DNA of 64,000 bases, from the NCBI GenBank assembly GCA_018894105.1, contig CM032126.1, positions 30,354,391 to 30,418,390 on the forward strand, given 5' to 3'. This document shows positions 9,802 through 21,779 of this stretch, piece after piece. Made by a program: the position numbers and the translations under genes. Position 1 is the first letter of the stretch; the number at the start of each line of letters is the position of its first letter. A model generated the notes under the pieces. It had not been told where the DNA came from and ran no database searches. It saw only the letters and a program-made list of their open reading frames with translations. The stretch comes from Jacaranda mimosifolia (Eukaryota; Streptophyta; Magnoliopsida; Lamiales; Bignoniaceae).

Positions 9802-12233
9802 TAATGTCTAGTTCTAGCTTTGACTCTGAAGCTACCCATTCTTCCTCGAATAGCAAGGTTGAGTGGAGCAAAACTTTGGGTGGGTAGTTGAAGGAAACCT
9901 TAGGTGGGGGAGATGAGGGCGCGGTGCCTTCTAATCCTACCGTTGAGGACATAGCTGTTGTAGAAGAGGTGCCTAGGTCGAGGGTCAATTATTTACGATG
10001 ATGCATTATAGAGATATTATGTCAACAGTATCATTGAATGATCTAGCATCGATACGAGGGAAATTCCATATTCCAGATGGGTTTGAATTGATAAAGCTTA
10101 GAGCCATAGATAGGATGCATACCCCTTATGTTGGCTGTATCACCATTTTTGAGGATGCTATGAAATGTGGCTTGAGGTTTCCCATAGCCAACCTTATAGT
10201 CGACCTTTTAAGGGGTTTACAAGTTTGCATAATTCAGCTCCTTCCCAACTGTTTTGCACTAATGTATAGTTTTGTCGTACTGATGGGTATTATCGAGGAA
10301 TTGCCCTCGTGGGCCAAGTTTAGCCACCTCTTTCATTTACCGATGTCTCGAAAGTCGGGGTTGGCTGGGGAGTAGGGGTTTTATTATCTAACGTGCGACC
10401 CCATAGGAAAATCTTTAGAAGTTTCTCATCCTCCTATGGCCAAAAATGGAAAAAGCAGTATTTCTATGTTCGACCCCCCACTAAGGTCGAATTCCAAATT
10501 TCGAGATGATGGATGAGGGATAGGGTTGAGTTAGATGTCACTGATAGTCTATCATGGAGCAATATTTTTATTCGAGATCTACTCGAATATGGTGAGATGG
10601 ATGTCTCGACGTTCTTATGAGAGAAGAACTTGGTGCTAGCGGGGTTGTCGACTGCCTCTTTGAGGCTGCACGCAAGTGCTCAATTAGGTAGAGACTGACT
10701 CTTTAAATAATGTTATCTGTCGTTTTCTTTAATTGCTCATCTAATAAGGAATTTTTATGTCTCTTAGGTTGACCAATCATGAATCAGGCTCTCCAGATTC
10801 CAATGAAGAAGCAACATGAGGCATAGCAGTGTAGGGAAGTAACGGCTGCTCGTCAAGCAGCGTAGAGTGCTGAGGTTGGTCAGGTGGTCCAAGAGCCCCT
10901 AGCTCTGACTGCACAGAGTGGAGGAGACACTAGTAGCTCCCCTAAGCCAAAAAGAAAATCCGTCGAGGCCGCAGCTGAAGGAACCATGAAAAAGGCCGCG
11001 GTCAAGAAATGGAAGAAACTGATGGAATAAGCGTACACCCTTCTTCCTTTCGACCGACTGTGCAATCTGTCTAAGTTTCTAGAACCCAGGTTCGGTGAGA
11101 AGGTTGGCGTGTTGAATGAAGTGACCATAATGAGTGCAGATTCGACATCGATGATGCCATTAGCCGTCCTGACAGCTGGTCTGTTCAAGAAAGACCATGT
11201 CGAGATGCATAATTATGAGCAGCTGGTTGCACTGAAAGCATTCGCATACCATGCCAACATGGTAAGAGTTAAGTCGATTATTCTTTACTGTATTTTGGAT
11301 AAAATATACATTAGCAGAGTGACAAGCTATCTTCTTTCTCAAGTCGGACAATGGGGGCATAACCTCTACCGTCGATTCAAGTTGTGCAAGATACATCGGT
11401 TGGGATTAGAGGAAAAATATGCTCAACTAGAAAAAGGAGCAAAATAACCTACTAAAGACTAAAGTTCAGTCATTGGGGTCGATGATGGCTGAACTGTCAA
11501 AGGAACTCGAGGAGAAAGACGCCCAATTGCTAGCCGTTGTGGCAGGGAAGAGTCAGGTTGAGGAGCAGTTGAAGAAGACTGTTTCAAGCATCTATGAAGC
11601 CGCTGACGCAGGACGAGTGTATGGATATAACAGTGCGATGAACTATGCTTGCTCAGAATTTCTTAAGGTGTTGTTTGGGATCCGCAAAGAGGCAGTCCAA
11701 CAATTCATGCTGATGCCGGCTTTCACAGAGAAGAGAGTTTCACTTTCAGTATGGACGATGCGCAAGGGGCGTTCGATTGGGCGGTGAAGCAGTTGGAGTT
11801 TCTTGGATATGAATTTTGCCACAAAGATAAGGCTAAGCTTGACGTGAACAAAGACGAGAAGCTTCAGGCCTTTAATGTGAACACTTCTGTTGAAGGTGGC
11901 ACCACTATTCCTCTTCCTCTCCCGCATGTTATAGCAGTGGGCGAAGAGTTTGGTTTTGTGGGGGAGTTTGCACTCGAGGTTAAAAATAATGAAGTGAACG
12001 TGTCAAATTTCTTCCTGACGGGAGGCCGGGTATTCTTAACAGAAGAGTCGGGACCTTTCTAGATAACGGGTCCTAGTCAACCCAGGATGGCGGAACAGGA
12101 GGTCGAAGGGCCCGCCTTGAGTGGCTGAATGGGCTTCATTTAGGAGCTTTTTAGGACTGTAGATAAAGTTGCTGCAGAAGGGGTAGCTCAATAGGGCGAG
12201 GCCATGGGGTCGAGCTAGGCTACTATCTACCAA
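9802..12233 (+). pseudogene. Antisense extra ORF of the Tat element (putative gypsy-type transposon domain)
   Basis: It lies between the integrase and the 3' LTR on the strand opposite to gag-pol. It starts at ATG 9802 (MSSSSFDSEATH) and reads in pieces: about 9998-10375 carries FHIPDGFELIKL and CGLRFPIANLIVDLL, which resemble the plant putative gypsy-type transposon domain (PF04195 family). A Lys/Arg-rich stretch follows near 10930-11030. About 11473-11640 is a heptad-like coiled coil (LSKELEEKDAQLLAV), and a conserved-looking C-terminal part runs to about 12062. Two intron-like GT-AG gaps (about 10688-10767 and 11262-11317) restore continuity between coding pieces. Antisense ORFs in this position are known in Tat-lineage elements; their function is unknown. 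Several stops make this copy a pseudogene. Confidence 0.75.
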
Positions 12234-12860
12234 TTAATTTTTTAGTTATCAGTGTATTTTTTTTAGAAGAATGATTGTATATTAGAAGATTTCTTAATGG
12301 AAGTATGGGGTCGATTGTACACTCCGTTTGTTGCTGATAATTATTTTACTATGAAAATAACTGTGAGGCCGACTTCAAGATTTTTTAATAATTATAATGA
12401 TGGTATGATCCGATGGACATAATGCGACTGCGGGGATTAACATAGGCGTTAAGTAATAGCCAAATCAAATAATGAAAATTAAGCAATTACATGGATATTA
12501 AACCCTTTATGTGATAAGTCGCGTCGCTATGAGGTCGATCCCAGCAACGTTGTCAATCATACCAAGCGGGGTCGATGTTGCGCGACACTGGGTCGGCGTA
12601 ATCAATAGTTTATGGATCAGGTGACTATGGGGTCGATCTGACCATAATACGCCGATTAAATTAATGGGTTGAAGCCAGACGACTATGGGGTTGATCTGGT
12701 CATGCTGTACTGAATAAATCTAATAAGTTGGAATCAAGCGACTACGGGGTTGCTTAACATCGTTCATTAAAATAAAGAGTTTTCTTGTACAATGCAGTCT
12801 ATACGTAGAATTTCTTGAGGTTAATAGTGTTCCATGGCCTAGGTAATTCATTTCTCGATA
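12234..12860. other. Tat element non-coding spacer
   Basis: This lies between the end of the antisense ORF and the integrase C-terminus. It contains several diverged copies of a GACTATGGGGTCGATCTG motif (about 12520, 12620, 12680, 12740), a short imperfect tandem repeat inside the element. Confidence 0.6.
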
Positions 12861-12869
12861 GGTTGGCTA

Positions 12870-13862
12870 ATCAGTATGAGTTATGCTTCGCCACCTTTAC
12901 AATGGAGTAAGGCCCTTCCCACTTTGGATTGAGTTTACCTACATTACGGGAGACTTCAACCTTTTTCAAAACGAGGTCACCCACTTTAAAGGACCTGGGC
13001 CTCACTTTATTGTCATAATGTTTTACCATGATGGACCTGTATCTTTGCATCTTTGAAAAGGCTTGTTGCCGTAGTTCGTTGATGAGGTCTAAGTCGACCT
13101 CTCTTTCTGACTTGTTCCTGATCAGGTTATAGTGTATAATTCGAGTCGTATGTTGGATTAAATTCAGTGGGTATTACAGCTTCCGAACTATACACCAAAC
13201 TATAAGGGCTTTGTCCAGTGGTTGTCCTCGGAGTGGTACGGTAAGCCCAATGAACGCGTGGGAGATCATCTGCTTGCGTTAGAACCTTTCAATCTGGCCT
13301 TAATATGATCGAGCACAGTTCTATTGGTGACTTCTGTTTGACGATTGGCTTATGGGTTTCCCATTGAGGTATCAGATGTAAGGATCTTCGATAAACCAAA
13401 ATGGTAAATGATGTTTTCCTTCCACAAAAAACTTCCTATAGCTGCATTTGTGATCTTGGGCATGGCCTCTGTCTCAACCCACTTAGTGAAATACTCGACT
13501 GCTACAATCATAAATTTTCTTTGCTCTGTAGCCATTGTGAAGGATCTTACGATATCGACCCCCCACTGGTCGAACGACCAAGTGATTTGTACCGGCACAA
13601 GCCCGATAGTGGGTTGATGAGGGATGTTGGCGTGGACCTGCCGTGATCAGCATTTTCTTGCATACTTGACCGCATCCTTGACGAGGGTTGGCCAGAAATA
13701 TCCACTTCTAATGATTTTATGAGCTAACAACCGACCCCCATAGTCATTCCCGCATATGCCTGCATGAACCTCTTGTAAGACTTCCTGCGCCTGGTCAGGA
13801 GTAAGACATCTTAGGGGAGGCTCGGAGATAGATCTCTTGTATAACTGGTCAAATTCGTCCAA
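12870..13862 (-). pseudogene. Integrase domain of the Tat element (broken)
   Basis: Integrase inserts the element cDNA into chromosomes. In order on the minus strand: the zinc-binding H-H-C-C region at 13647-13862 (HAGICGND...YFWPTLVKDA...C); the core with first Asp in WGVDIVRSF and second Asp in LTSDT (about 13350-13598); a glutamate-motif region QTEVTNRTVLDHIKARL (about 13265-13335); and a C-terminal GDLVLKK...NPKWEGPY motif (about 12900-13010). The stretch normally separating the second Asp and the Glu (about 35 residues) is mostly missing, and stops follow, so the enzyme cannot be active. Confidence 0.88.
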
Positions 13863-14148
13863 AGAAAATTTTAAACGAGCATTCTAAACCTTTGGGCATC
13901 TGCCTTTTCGAGTGGCACCTTCCCCTCTTTGAGGTAAGTTTTAATCTCATCAATCCAAGTTTGTTCTGGGGTATCCATCACGAATATGATGCCCCGTCGG
14001 GGCTCATAGTGACTGGTTCATGGAAAACCAGGAAAGTGATTGACCTGTCTCGGGTACCTTTGGATGCACTGGCAAATTTAGAAAGTGCATCTGCTCTCTC
14101 ATTTTCTAATTTGGGTACTTGGTTAAGTGTGAACTTCTCAAATAATTG

Positions 14149-14870
14149 TTATAATTTCTTGACCTCATGAAGGTAAGCATTCATAGTCAGGTCCCTTGCA
14201 AGCAATTCAGCAACTAGTTGAGAATCAGTAACGGTCGCCAGATTCTTGACCCCCCTGTCTAGAGCCATCCTCATTCCAGTGATGGGAGCTTTATACTTTG
14301 TCTCATTATTGGTGACTGTATAATTTAGCTTGATAGCAAAATCGTATTGTTTGGCCTGAGGAGAGCACAACAATATCCCTGCTCCTCCTCCCGAGTTTGT
14401 AGCTAATCCATTGATATGTAAGGACCAGGTTAGTGATTTGGTTTCTTGGGGATGTGGCAGGTTAATCATTTCCGCCACACAATCCGCCAGCACTTGGGCT
14501 TTTATAGCGATACAAGGTTGAAATTTGAGGTCGAATTCTCCCAGCTGAATGGCCCACTTGGTCAACCTTCCCGAAGTGTCTGGTTTAGTGAGCACCTATC
14601 TCAAAGGTTGGTTCGTCAGAACAACGACAGTATGGGATGGAAAATAAGGCCTCAATTTCCTTGCTGTAATGACTAGCACCAAAGCAAACTTTTTGATCTC
14701 TAAATAGTCGTGCTCAAGCTTTGCAATACTTTGTTGATGTAATACACCGGTTTGTCTTTCTGGTCGACACCAGTACAGAGCTAATGGTGATCGTCGACAT
14801 GGCTAAGTATAAATGCAGAACTTCTCCAACCACTGGTTTCGATAGCATGGGAGGTTGGGAGAGATATTCC
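14149..14870 (-). pseudogene. Dual RNase H region of the Tat element
   Basis: The end of the first RNase H (RPYFPSHTVVVLTNQPLR) is followed by a stop and LTKPDTSGRLTKWAIQLGEFD. The second RNase H has LHINGLATNSGGGAGILL, NNETKYKAPITGMRMAL and VTDSQLVAELLARD. In the family the second domain reads roughly HVDGS and NEAEYEAL, so the first catalytic Asp is Asn here and the acidic NEAEYE patch is altered. The second RNase H places the element in the Tat lineage. Confidence 0.85.
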
Positions 14871-14871
14871 T

Positions 14872-15971
14872 TTAATTCGACTGGGCACATTGATCAGTCC
14901 ATTGAAACTTCTTAACATTTCTTAGGACCTGAAAGAATGGCAAGCTTTTATGTACTAATCTTGCTATAAATCGACCCAAGGCTATGATTTGCCTGATTAG
15001 CCTCTGCACGTCTTTGATTGTTTTCGGGGGCGTTATATCTTGGATGGCTTGAATTTTTTGGGAATTGGCTTCAATACCTCGCTGGTTGACCATATACCAT
15101 AGAAATTCCCCCCCCCCAACGCTAAAAGTGCATTTACTTGGTTAAGTTTCATTCTAAAAGCACGGAGAATGGAAAAAGTATGAGTGAGGTCGATAAGATG
15201 GTCAGCCTTTTTCTCCGTCTTGACGATCATATCGTCCACATATACTTCCATAGATCGGCCTATTTTATTTTTGAACATGGAGTTAACCAATCTCTGGTAC
15301 GTTGCCCCAGCATTCTTCAATCCAAACGGCATGACCAAAAAACAATATATACCGTCAGGCACTACAAAAGAAGTTTTATCTCAGTCCTCGGGAGCCATAA
15401 AAATTTGATAATACCCTTGAAAGGCATCCATCATGCTTAAAAGTTCACACCCAGTAGTAGAATCAACTAATAGATCAATTCGAGGTAGAGGATACGGGTC
15501 TTTAGGACATGCTTTATTAAGATCTGTGAAATTATTACACATTCTCCATTTTCCTTCATTTTTGGGAACTAAGACTACATTACATAACCAACTAAGATAT
15601 TGGATTTTAATAATGTAGCCTGCTTCAAGAAGCTTGCTAACCTCTTCCTTGATGATTTGAGTCCTTTCAGCATTAAAAGTTCTGGTCTTTTGTCAAACGG
15701 GCTTATGTGCTGGGTCAATGTTAAGTCTATTCACAATGATTTTTTGGTTAATGCCCTCCAGGTCACCAGCTTTCTTTGCAAAGACGTCCACATTCCTTTT
15801 GAGAAAATCAATGAGCAAACATTCCATTGGACCTCCCAAACTTCCTCCTATTTGAGTCGTTTTCTCAGGGTTCCCAGGCTCCAATTCAATGGTTTTAAAC
15901 TCTTCAACTGGTTTAGCCCTAGTATCTTCGTTCTTTCTCTTCTTGTTGTTCTGACCCTCATCGAGTTTCAT
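14872..15971 (-). pseudogene. Reverse transcriptase domain of the Tat element
   Basis: In minus-strand order: a fingers motif region near 15600-15690 (RTQIIKEEVSKLLEAGYI), SWLCNVVLVPK with the following KWRMC region near 15540-15600, a palm motif near 15430-15480 (PRIDLLVDSTTG), FLVMPFGLKNAGATYQRLVN, and the catalytic box YVDDMIVKT near 15230. Catalytic Asp-Asp is retained, but frameshifts break the frame near 15090, 15370 and 15690. Copies viral-type RNA into DNA in intact relatives. Confidence 0.9.
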
Positions 15972-16060
15972 TACTGGGATGTCCCCCGAGGCCTTCGGTT
16001 GAGGTCGTACCTTTTGAGAGTTGGCTTCAGTTGAGATAGTGTAACATCATCATGCCTCTT

Positions 16061-16768
16061 TCATATTACAAAGCAATCGTTTGTCCCTGCTGGTGTGGGA
16101 AATTTGACCTTCATATGATATGTTAACACGATTGCTTGGAAGTCATTCAAAGTTGGCCTACCAATTTTGGCGTTGTAAGCAAAAGGGAAATCTACCACCA
16201 GAAAGTTAATCATCACTGTACGCCTCTTAGGAATTTTGCCAAACGAGGTGATCAAATTGATGGATCCTACTGGAACAATTTCTACTCCCCTAAACCCGGC
16301 CATGGGTGTTCAGACTGAGTCAAATTTCAATTTCCCAAGATGTATTCTGTCAAAGGTAGAAAGAAAGATAATATTTGCGGAACTGCCATTGTCGACCAGC
16401 ACTTTACGGACCTCAAAGTTTGCAATTTCAAAAGAAACCACCAATGGGCAATCTAGGCTATCTCTAGCACCATGTCCTCCCAAATGCTTTGGGTCAGAAT
16501 TTGAGAAGGAAATATGCTCAGAACTAGTGGATAGTTAGTAGACCAACCTATTGTTTACCTATCTATCGGATTCAAGATGCCTCTACACTTACTTCCTCGC
16601 CGACCTCGAGTCTCCACCTGTCGGCCCACCGGTTATCGTGTCGATTATGCCTTTCAAAGGGGGACAATCCTTTTCCATCTTCTGTTTCCCTTTATCATCA
16701 CTCCTTGGGCCCAGCAACCGTTCTCTACAGGGAGTTTGGTTGGTTTGAGCCATAGCCTGTAAAGCTTT
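16061..16768 (-). pseudogene. Aspartic protease region of the Tat element
   Basis: Minus-strand frame 16061-16303 reads INLITSFGKIPKRRTVMINF, then a GRPTLNDFQAIVLTYHMKVKFPT motif typical of the protease end in Tat/Athila-like elements. Upstream near 16390-16420 a VLVDNGS-like active-site region can be read (plus strand GAACTGCCATTGTCGACCAG). The frame is broken, so it is inactive. Confidence 0.75.
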
Positions 16769-18255
16769 CTAATCCACAAATTTCTTAAGGTGGCCTTGAC
16801 GGATGAGACGCTCGATCTCATCTTGTAGGTTGAAGCAATCCTCGGTATCATGACCTTTTTGATGGTGAAAATGACAATACTTCTTCGATTTTCTCATAGC
16901 TTCCATCTCAGTGAGTTTCCTAGGCCTTTTTAAGAGATTATCATGTTGGATTACAAACAAGACCTCCATGCAGAGGGTGTTTAGAGGGGCATAATTATGG
17001 AAGTGTTTGATAGGAGACCTATGACCTTCCTTCTAATATCTGTCATCTTTCTCATTTCCTTTCTTCTTATCGGATTCTCCTCCCCCGAATTTCATCTTAT
17101 TCATCTCCTCTTGAGTCATATACCTTTCTGCCAGATCCAAGAGCTCCTCCATTATCCGAGGGCGCTCTTTGACTAATGCATTGGCACACTCCTTATGCCT
17201 CAACCCTAAAAACAAAACGTCGATGAGGAATTCAACACCACGGTTATCAATTTTTAGGACCTCTGTGTTGAACCTAGAGAAAAAATCCCTCAAAGTTTCT
17301 CCTTCATTCTGCTTGACGGTGTGCAAGTAGGTATGAGGTAATTTAGCTTTCCTTCTGCTAGCAAATTGGTGTAAGAACTTATCACAAAGCTGGTCATCAG
17401 TATATATGGAAGTTGGCTTGAGTTTAACAAACCATTCCAACACAATACCCTGAAAAGTGATAACCAACATCTTTGCGTGAATATGGTGATTGTGCTCATG
17501 CAGTTGCATTATGTGCTCAAATTGCAAAAGGTGCTCATTTGGGTCGGTTGACCTATCATATCGTGGCAATCTAGTTGAGATTTTTGCATCAAGAGCTATC
17601 CTTTTGTCGATAATCGCTTGCATAAAAGGTAATTCTCTTTCACGCTGAATTCGAGGAGTCATTTCAGCCCAAGTCATCTCCAAATTCCTTCTCGACATTT
17701 CCTCCAATTTCTTGTTGAGTTGCTAGACCTGATGCAATACTTTCTCCCATTCTTCTCTGTCTGCTCTGGACTGATCTCGACTGGGAATTGGAGTTTGGCG
17801 TTCACCCCGATCGCACTGCTGGGCTCAATCGTGTCGAACCCATGGATCCACTGATTCCATTACCTCTTCGCAAGGGACATGTCGGGGCTCGCCACGAGGG
17901 AAATAACTTGGACTCAGTTCATATCTACTGGAGGGAAGACGTATCTCATTTTTGGTCCTGCCTTTAGGCGAGGGCTGTTCCTCTCGGTGCGTGGGATGAG
18001 GAGTAACGCTCACAACCGAAGTTGGCTGATTATTATTTCTCTGCAAAGTAGCGGATAATTGAGCAGAAAGCTGAGCTGAAATCTGATAACTGATCATTTG
18101 CATAAGCTGAGGAATGGTCAAAGTAACCACTTGCTCCATTTGCAAACTGGGGCCGCCCCCTCCTGAGCAGGCTGCTGATGGGGTGGCGACGAAGGCGGTT
18201 GGGTTGACCGACGCTCATTTTGCCTCTCTAAAGTAGTCCTCCTGGTTTCTACCAT
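16769..18255 (-). pseudogene. Gag of the Tat element
   Basis: Gag forms the particle that packages element RNA. The likely start is ATG at 18255 (MVETRRTTLERQNER). A Gln-rich stretch with ISAQLSAQLSATLQ follows, then the retrotransposon Gag core at 17033-17707 (MQAIIDKRIAL, FLHQFASRRKAKLP, RDFFSRFNTEVLKI). A C-terminal zinc-knuckle-like segment follows at 16769-16969 (CHFHHQKGHDTEDC). Frameshifts near 18150 and 17720 and a stop near 17030 split it. Confidence 0.88.
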
Positions 18256-18277
18256 TTTCGACTGCAAAGTCTCTTTT

Positions 18278-18292
18278 CCACAGACGACGCCA
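18278..18292 (-). other. Primer-binding site of the Tat element
   Basis: The minus strand reads TGGCGTCGTCTGTGG, three bases inside the 5' LTR. It starts with TGG, the complement of a tRNA CCA end. The matching tRNA was not determined. Confidence 0.8.
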
Positions 18293-18295
18293 AAA

Positions 18296-19060
18296 TGTTG
18301 ATGGTAAAGCGGACACACACTGTATTTTTCGACCTAACAGATGGTCCTAAATCTATTATGTGGAGTACCTCAACCTGAAGGTGGTGTGGGGTGGAACCTG
18401 CAACCAAGTAACAAACATCAGGCTAGTCGAGAGGGTCATCGGCTAAGACCTTCCGATAGGTAAGTCAGTTTTTGGATAGGATTAAGGAGTAAAATGAGCA
18501 GAGTAACAACTTGAAGAGAATGAATATCTTACCTTTTGGTTGGGAGAAGAGAGTATTTATGGTGTATGCTTATTGGTGAAAATACGAGAATCGCCTTAAC
18601 AAGCTTCCAACGGAATTCCCCCTGGTCGGGGTAGTTTTGGTCATTTCGACTAGAGCCTATGCTTTGCAAGTGTTTACTGTACCGACCATTAAACTCTACA
18701 GAGGGGGAGACCATGCTTCCATTAATGCGGATGCGACAGCATTAATGGCAGAGGTGACACGTCGTCATGGCATTAAATGCGGACGGACATGTGGTTGAAG
18801 TGCATTTAATGTGGCGGATGGGGTGGTGTAGGCTATCATCATTAGCCACTAAACACCTGGATTTGCTAATCAGGTCGGCCTATTTGACCTTGATGGTTGA
18901 ACACTCATTTCGACCTCTTCAATTGAGTTTGGGTTGACTTTGAATATGGCCCAATGATAGGGGATATATTCTGACCTGAAGGTTGAGACTAGGCCAATTT
19001 GTAACTGGGCCTGATAATTTTATTGGATTTTCAAAGCCTTAATGGGCTGATCCCATATCA
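18296..19060 (-). repeat. Tat element 5' LTR
   Basis: Plus-strand ends TGTTGATGG and GATCCCATATCA. Direct partner of 8642-9407. Confidence 0.92.
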
Positions 19061-19139
19061 ATATTTATGCACGGAAAATGATGAGAAAAAATCGTCAGTC
19101 AAACTAACAATTACTTTATCATTGTCTTATTCAAAATTC

Positions 19140-19830
19140 TGCCATTACATTTTAGTAATAAACACCTTTATTTAAATATATTATTTCTTAATATTATAAA
19201 ATACATTAAAAATTAAATGTAATTACTATAATAATATTTAGATCACGAAAACCAAGCAGTTGCTATGTGACATATGGCGACTAATAGTAGTACCCGATCC
19301 ATTCATTTAATATATGATTTCTTATTATTATGAAACACATTAATAAATAAATTGTAATGAATATAATAATATTTAAATAAAAGAAAAAAGAAGAAGCAAG
19401 TAATCACTTTCTAAAATGGCAAGTAGTTGTAGTACGAAAAGCATGTATATAATAACATTATTTCTTATTATTTGAAACACATTAATAAATAAAATGTAAT
19501 GAATATAATAATATTTAAATAAAAGAAATAAAACCAAGTAACGACTATCTAACATAGCAACTACCTTTGATTAACAAGCGAATATATTTAAATATATTAT
19601 TTCTTTATATCATGAAATACATTAATAATAAAAGTATAATGATTATATTTATATTAAAAAAGGAAAATACCTAGATAATCACTATCTACGAAGGCGATTC
19701 ACATGTAACTTAGTCATTTAAATATTGAAAATCATAAAGTGTACTGTCTATAAATATTTAAAAAATTAAAAAAGAAAAAGGTAACCATTATGTGAAATCG
19801 CCACTAAATGTAAATAACTTATCCATATTT
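19140..19830. repeat. Hairpin tandem array A (period ~107-142 bp)
   Basis: About five diverged units. Each has AT-rich sequence (GAAACACATTAATAAAT and ATATAATAATATTTAAAT blocks) plus a ~25-bp imperfect palindrome. The palindromes lie at about 19256, 19398, 19537, 19673 and 19780; the clearest is ACGACTATCTAACATAGCAAC. The motif is related to arrays B and C. No ORF. Confidence 0.7.
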
Positions 19831-20299
19831 TTGATGTCTATATTAAAAATAGCAGTCGTAATGATTGAAAAGAAAAGAATATTAAATAATGCATTGATTC
19901 ATTCAACTATTTAAGTGTTTGTGCAAAAAAAAGTTACACATTAAGAAAACATACATGAAAATTTAAATTATGTGCAATTATTAGTCATTACCACAATTTG
20001 TGAGCATTTAAATATGTTTTGTAAACTGTTTACGCATAAATGGGTATTGTGAAAATATTATCCAAGTGATAAAATCAAAGCATATCTTAACTATAAGCTT
20101 ATTTAAAATTTATTTCTCTAAAAAGATAAGAATTTCATTGATTTTGAAATTTATTGTGTGCCTTGACCACGAAAATTATACTATGTAGAAATAAAGTGGG
20201 GTAGGAAAGGATAAAGAAATTCTTTGATGTTGAGTTCTTGGTATTTGATAAAGATTTTGGGTCAACTAAATTAACCCAATAATAAAGTAAGGCCATATA

Positions 20300-20417
20300 C
20301 CAATAGAAATACAAACCCAATACTAAAACAAAATACTCTAATAAAGTTAGGCTTGTGACCAATACCAAATATAAACTCAATTCTAACACTAAATAGTGTA
20401 ATAAGTTGGGTCTAGGA
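20300..20417. repeat. Two-copy imperfect tandem repeat, period ~60 bp
   Basis: The block (A/C)AATACCAAATATAAACTCAA...TAATAAGTTGGG repeats its left neighbour AATAGAAATACAAACCCAA...TAATAAAGTTAGG. A minus frame across it (20135-20500) encodes repeated Leu/Tyr-rich segments and is judged a by-product. Confidence 0.65.
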
Positions 20418-20681
20418 CAGTAAACAACATTAGCATCCTTGCCACACTCAGAGGCCCATTTAAATAATATATTTGTAAAATACTTGTGAGAGAGGCCCAA
20501 TCTGTTCCTCCTTATATAAAAAGTGGTTGAAACTCTTAAATATAGAAATGTATAAAATAAGTAATTGTCATGTAAACTGAAGTTGCTTAATTAGAAATTA
20601 ACAAGCTACATGATAGGAATATAAATTCAACTTAAGCAAATAGAAATAGTAATTCAATGTGAAATTTAGAATCTCATAAAT

Positions 20682-21422
20682 ACGTCGCTATGATATATTG
20701 GGACAAGATCTCTTTGCAATATAATATAGATAATTTGAAAGTAGTGGCTATTCTGGTTGAATAGGAAAATATTGACATTTAATGATGACATGTTGATTGA
20801 ACGATTTTAGATATTTATATAATAATATTACCATATTATGAGAAAAAGATAATCAACTTACTCTAAAATAAAAATTTATATCTTTGTCGCTATTTTGTCT
20901 AGGGACAAATTTAGTATAAAATTATTTAATTCAAAGTAATTTGTAGACTTATACTTTTTGTCATGTAGCAATCATGAGGTTCCAATAGAATATTCACATG
21001 AAAAAAGGAGTGTATAACATTTATTATAGACATATCGATGGTAATAAAGTGACTTCTTTGATTAATATTTAGTAAATAAAAAAATAATAATTTTTTACAT
21101 AAATGTTGCTATCTTGTCTTAGGACAACTTGTCCTTGTGATACTAAATTTAGATATTTGAATTTAGTTGCAAAGTGGAAGTCACTTACTTACACCAATGT
21201 ATTTACTTGTACACATATTGATTTTCATAAAAGACGACGTCTAGTTTCTTAAAACAAATTAATTTGTCGCTATCTTGTGTAGCAACAAGTTGGTAGAATT
21301 GATTTGAAAGTTGTAGGTATACTTTATTGCCGGAACATTTTAATTTGAGGAAGAATATTTTCCCTTTAATAATTACCAATTTTTTAATAGACATTTATAT
21401 TGCTATGCACTTGAGAGACATT
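20682..21422. repeat. Hairpin tandem array B (period ~134-221 bp)
   Basis: The motif TTTGTCGCTATCTTGTGTAG followed by CAACAA, or a close variant, occurs at about 20682, 20883, 21103, 21263 and 21397. Its arms TTGTCGCTA and TAGCAACAA are near-complementary around a 7-nt loop. Spacers are AT-rich and diverged. Array C carries the same motif in reverse complement. Confidence 0.75.
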
Positions 21423-21779
21423 TTTTTTAAATTTATAATTCATGAAGGATTTTTTTAATTAAAATTTTAATTTATGATAAATGTGAAATATCATTTAACT
21501 TAATGATGAATGGTTGTTAATTTTTATATGACCAATGTTTAATTTAATAATAACATTTGACAGTACTTTATTATTTCAAATGCGTTAAAACATAAAGGAT
21601 AGATTAAAATGAAGGCATATTTTAAATAGAAATTAAACTAATATTTAAAGCCATACGCTGAAGAGAAGACAAACATTGAACTTAAATTAAAATAAAATCC
21701 AAAAATATAGATAAATAGGACCTAGACTTCAAAAGAAAATAGTAACATCTAGAAGCAAATATGAGCATATTAAGAAGAC

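Larger units (their letters stand above)
8642..19060 (-). mobile_element. Ty3/gypsy LTR retrotransposon, Tat lineage, full length but inactive
   Basis: Two LTRs of about 765 bp (8642-9407 and 18296-19060) flank a 8.9-kb interior. The flanks ATATA (8637-8641) and ATATT (19061-19065) look like a degenerate 5-bp target duplication. The primer site lies inside the right LTR and the polypurine tract inside the left LTR, so the element reads on the minus strand: gag, protease, RT, dual RNase H, integrase, then an antisense ORF. A second RNase H plus an extra ORF after integrase is characteristic of the Tat/Ogre/Retand group. Every coding domain carries stops or frameshifts. The LTRs differ at roughly one base in eight over the first 240 bp by eye, mostly transitions, so the insertion is old. 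Confidence 0.92.

Noticed and set aside
10880..11396. Minus-strand frames inside the antisense ORF of the Tat element
   Set aside because: They lie opposite the better-supported plus-strand ORF and carry no Gag or Pol motif.
20135..20500. Leu/Tyr-rich 121-codon minus frame
   Set aside because: It crosses a ~60-bp imperfect tandem repeat, which explains the repetitive hydrophobic protein. No motif or context supports a gene.
19140..21422. CACTA transposon ends for the hairpin arrays
   Set aside because: I looked for CACTA/TAGTG termini with 3-bp duplications around the arrays and found none convincing. A CACTACCACACTA near 48988 has no partner.
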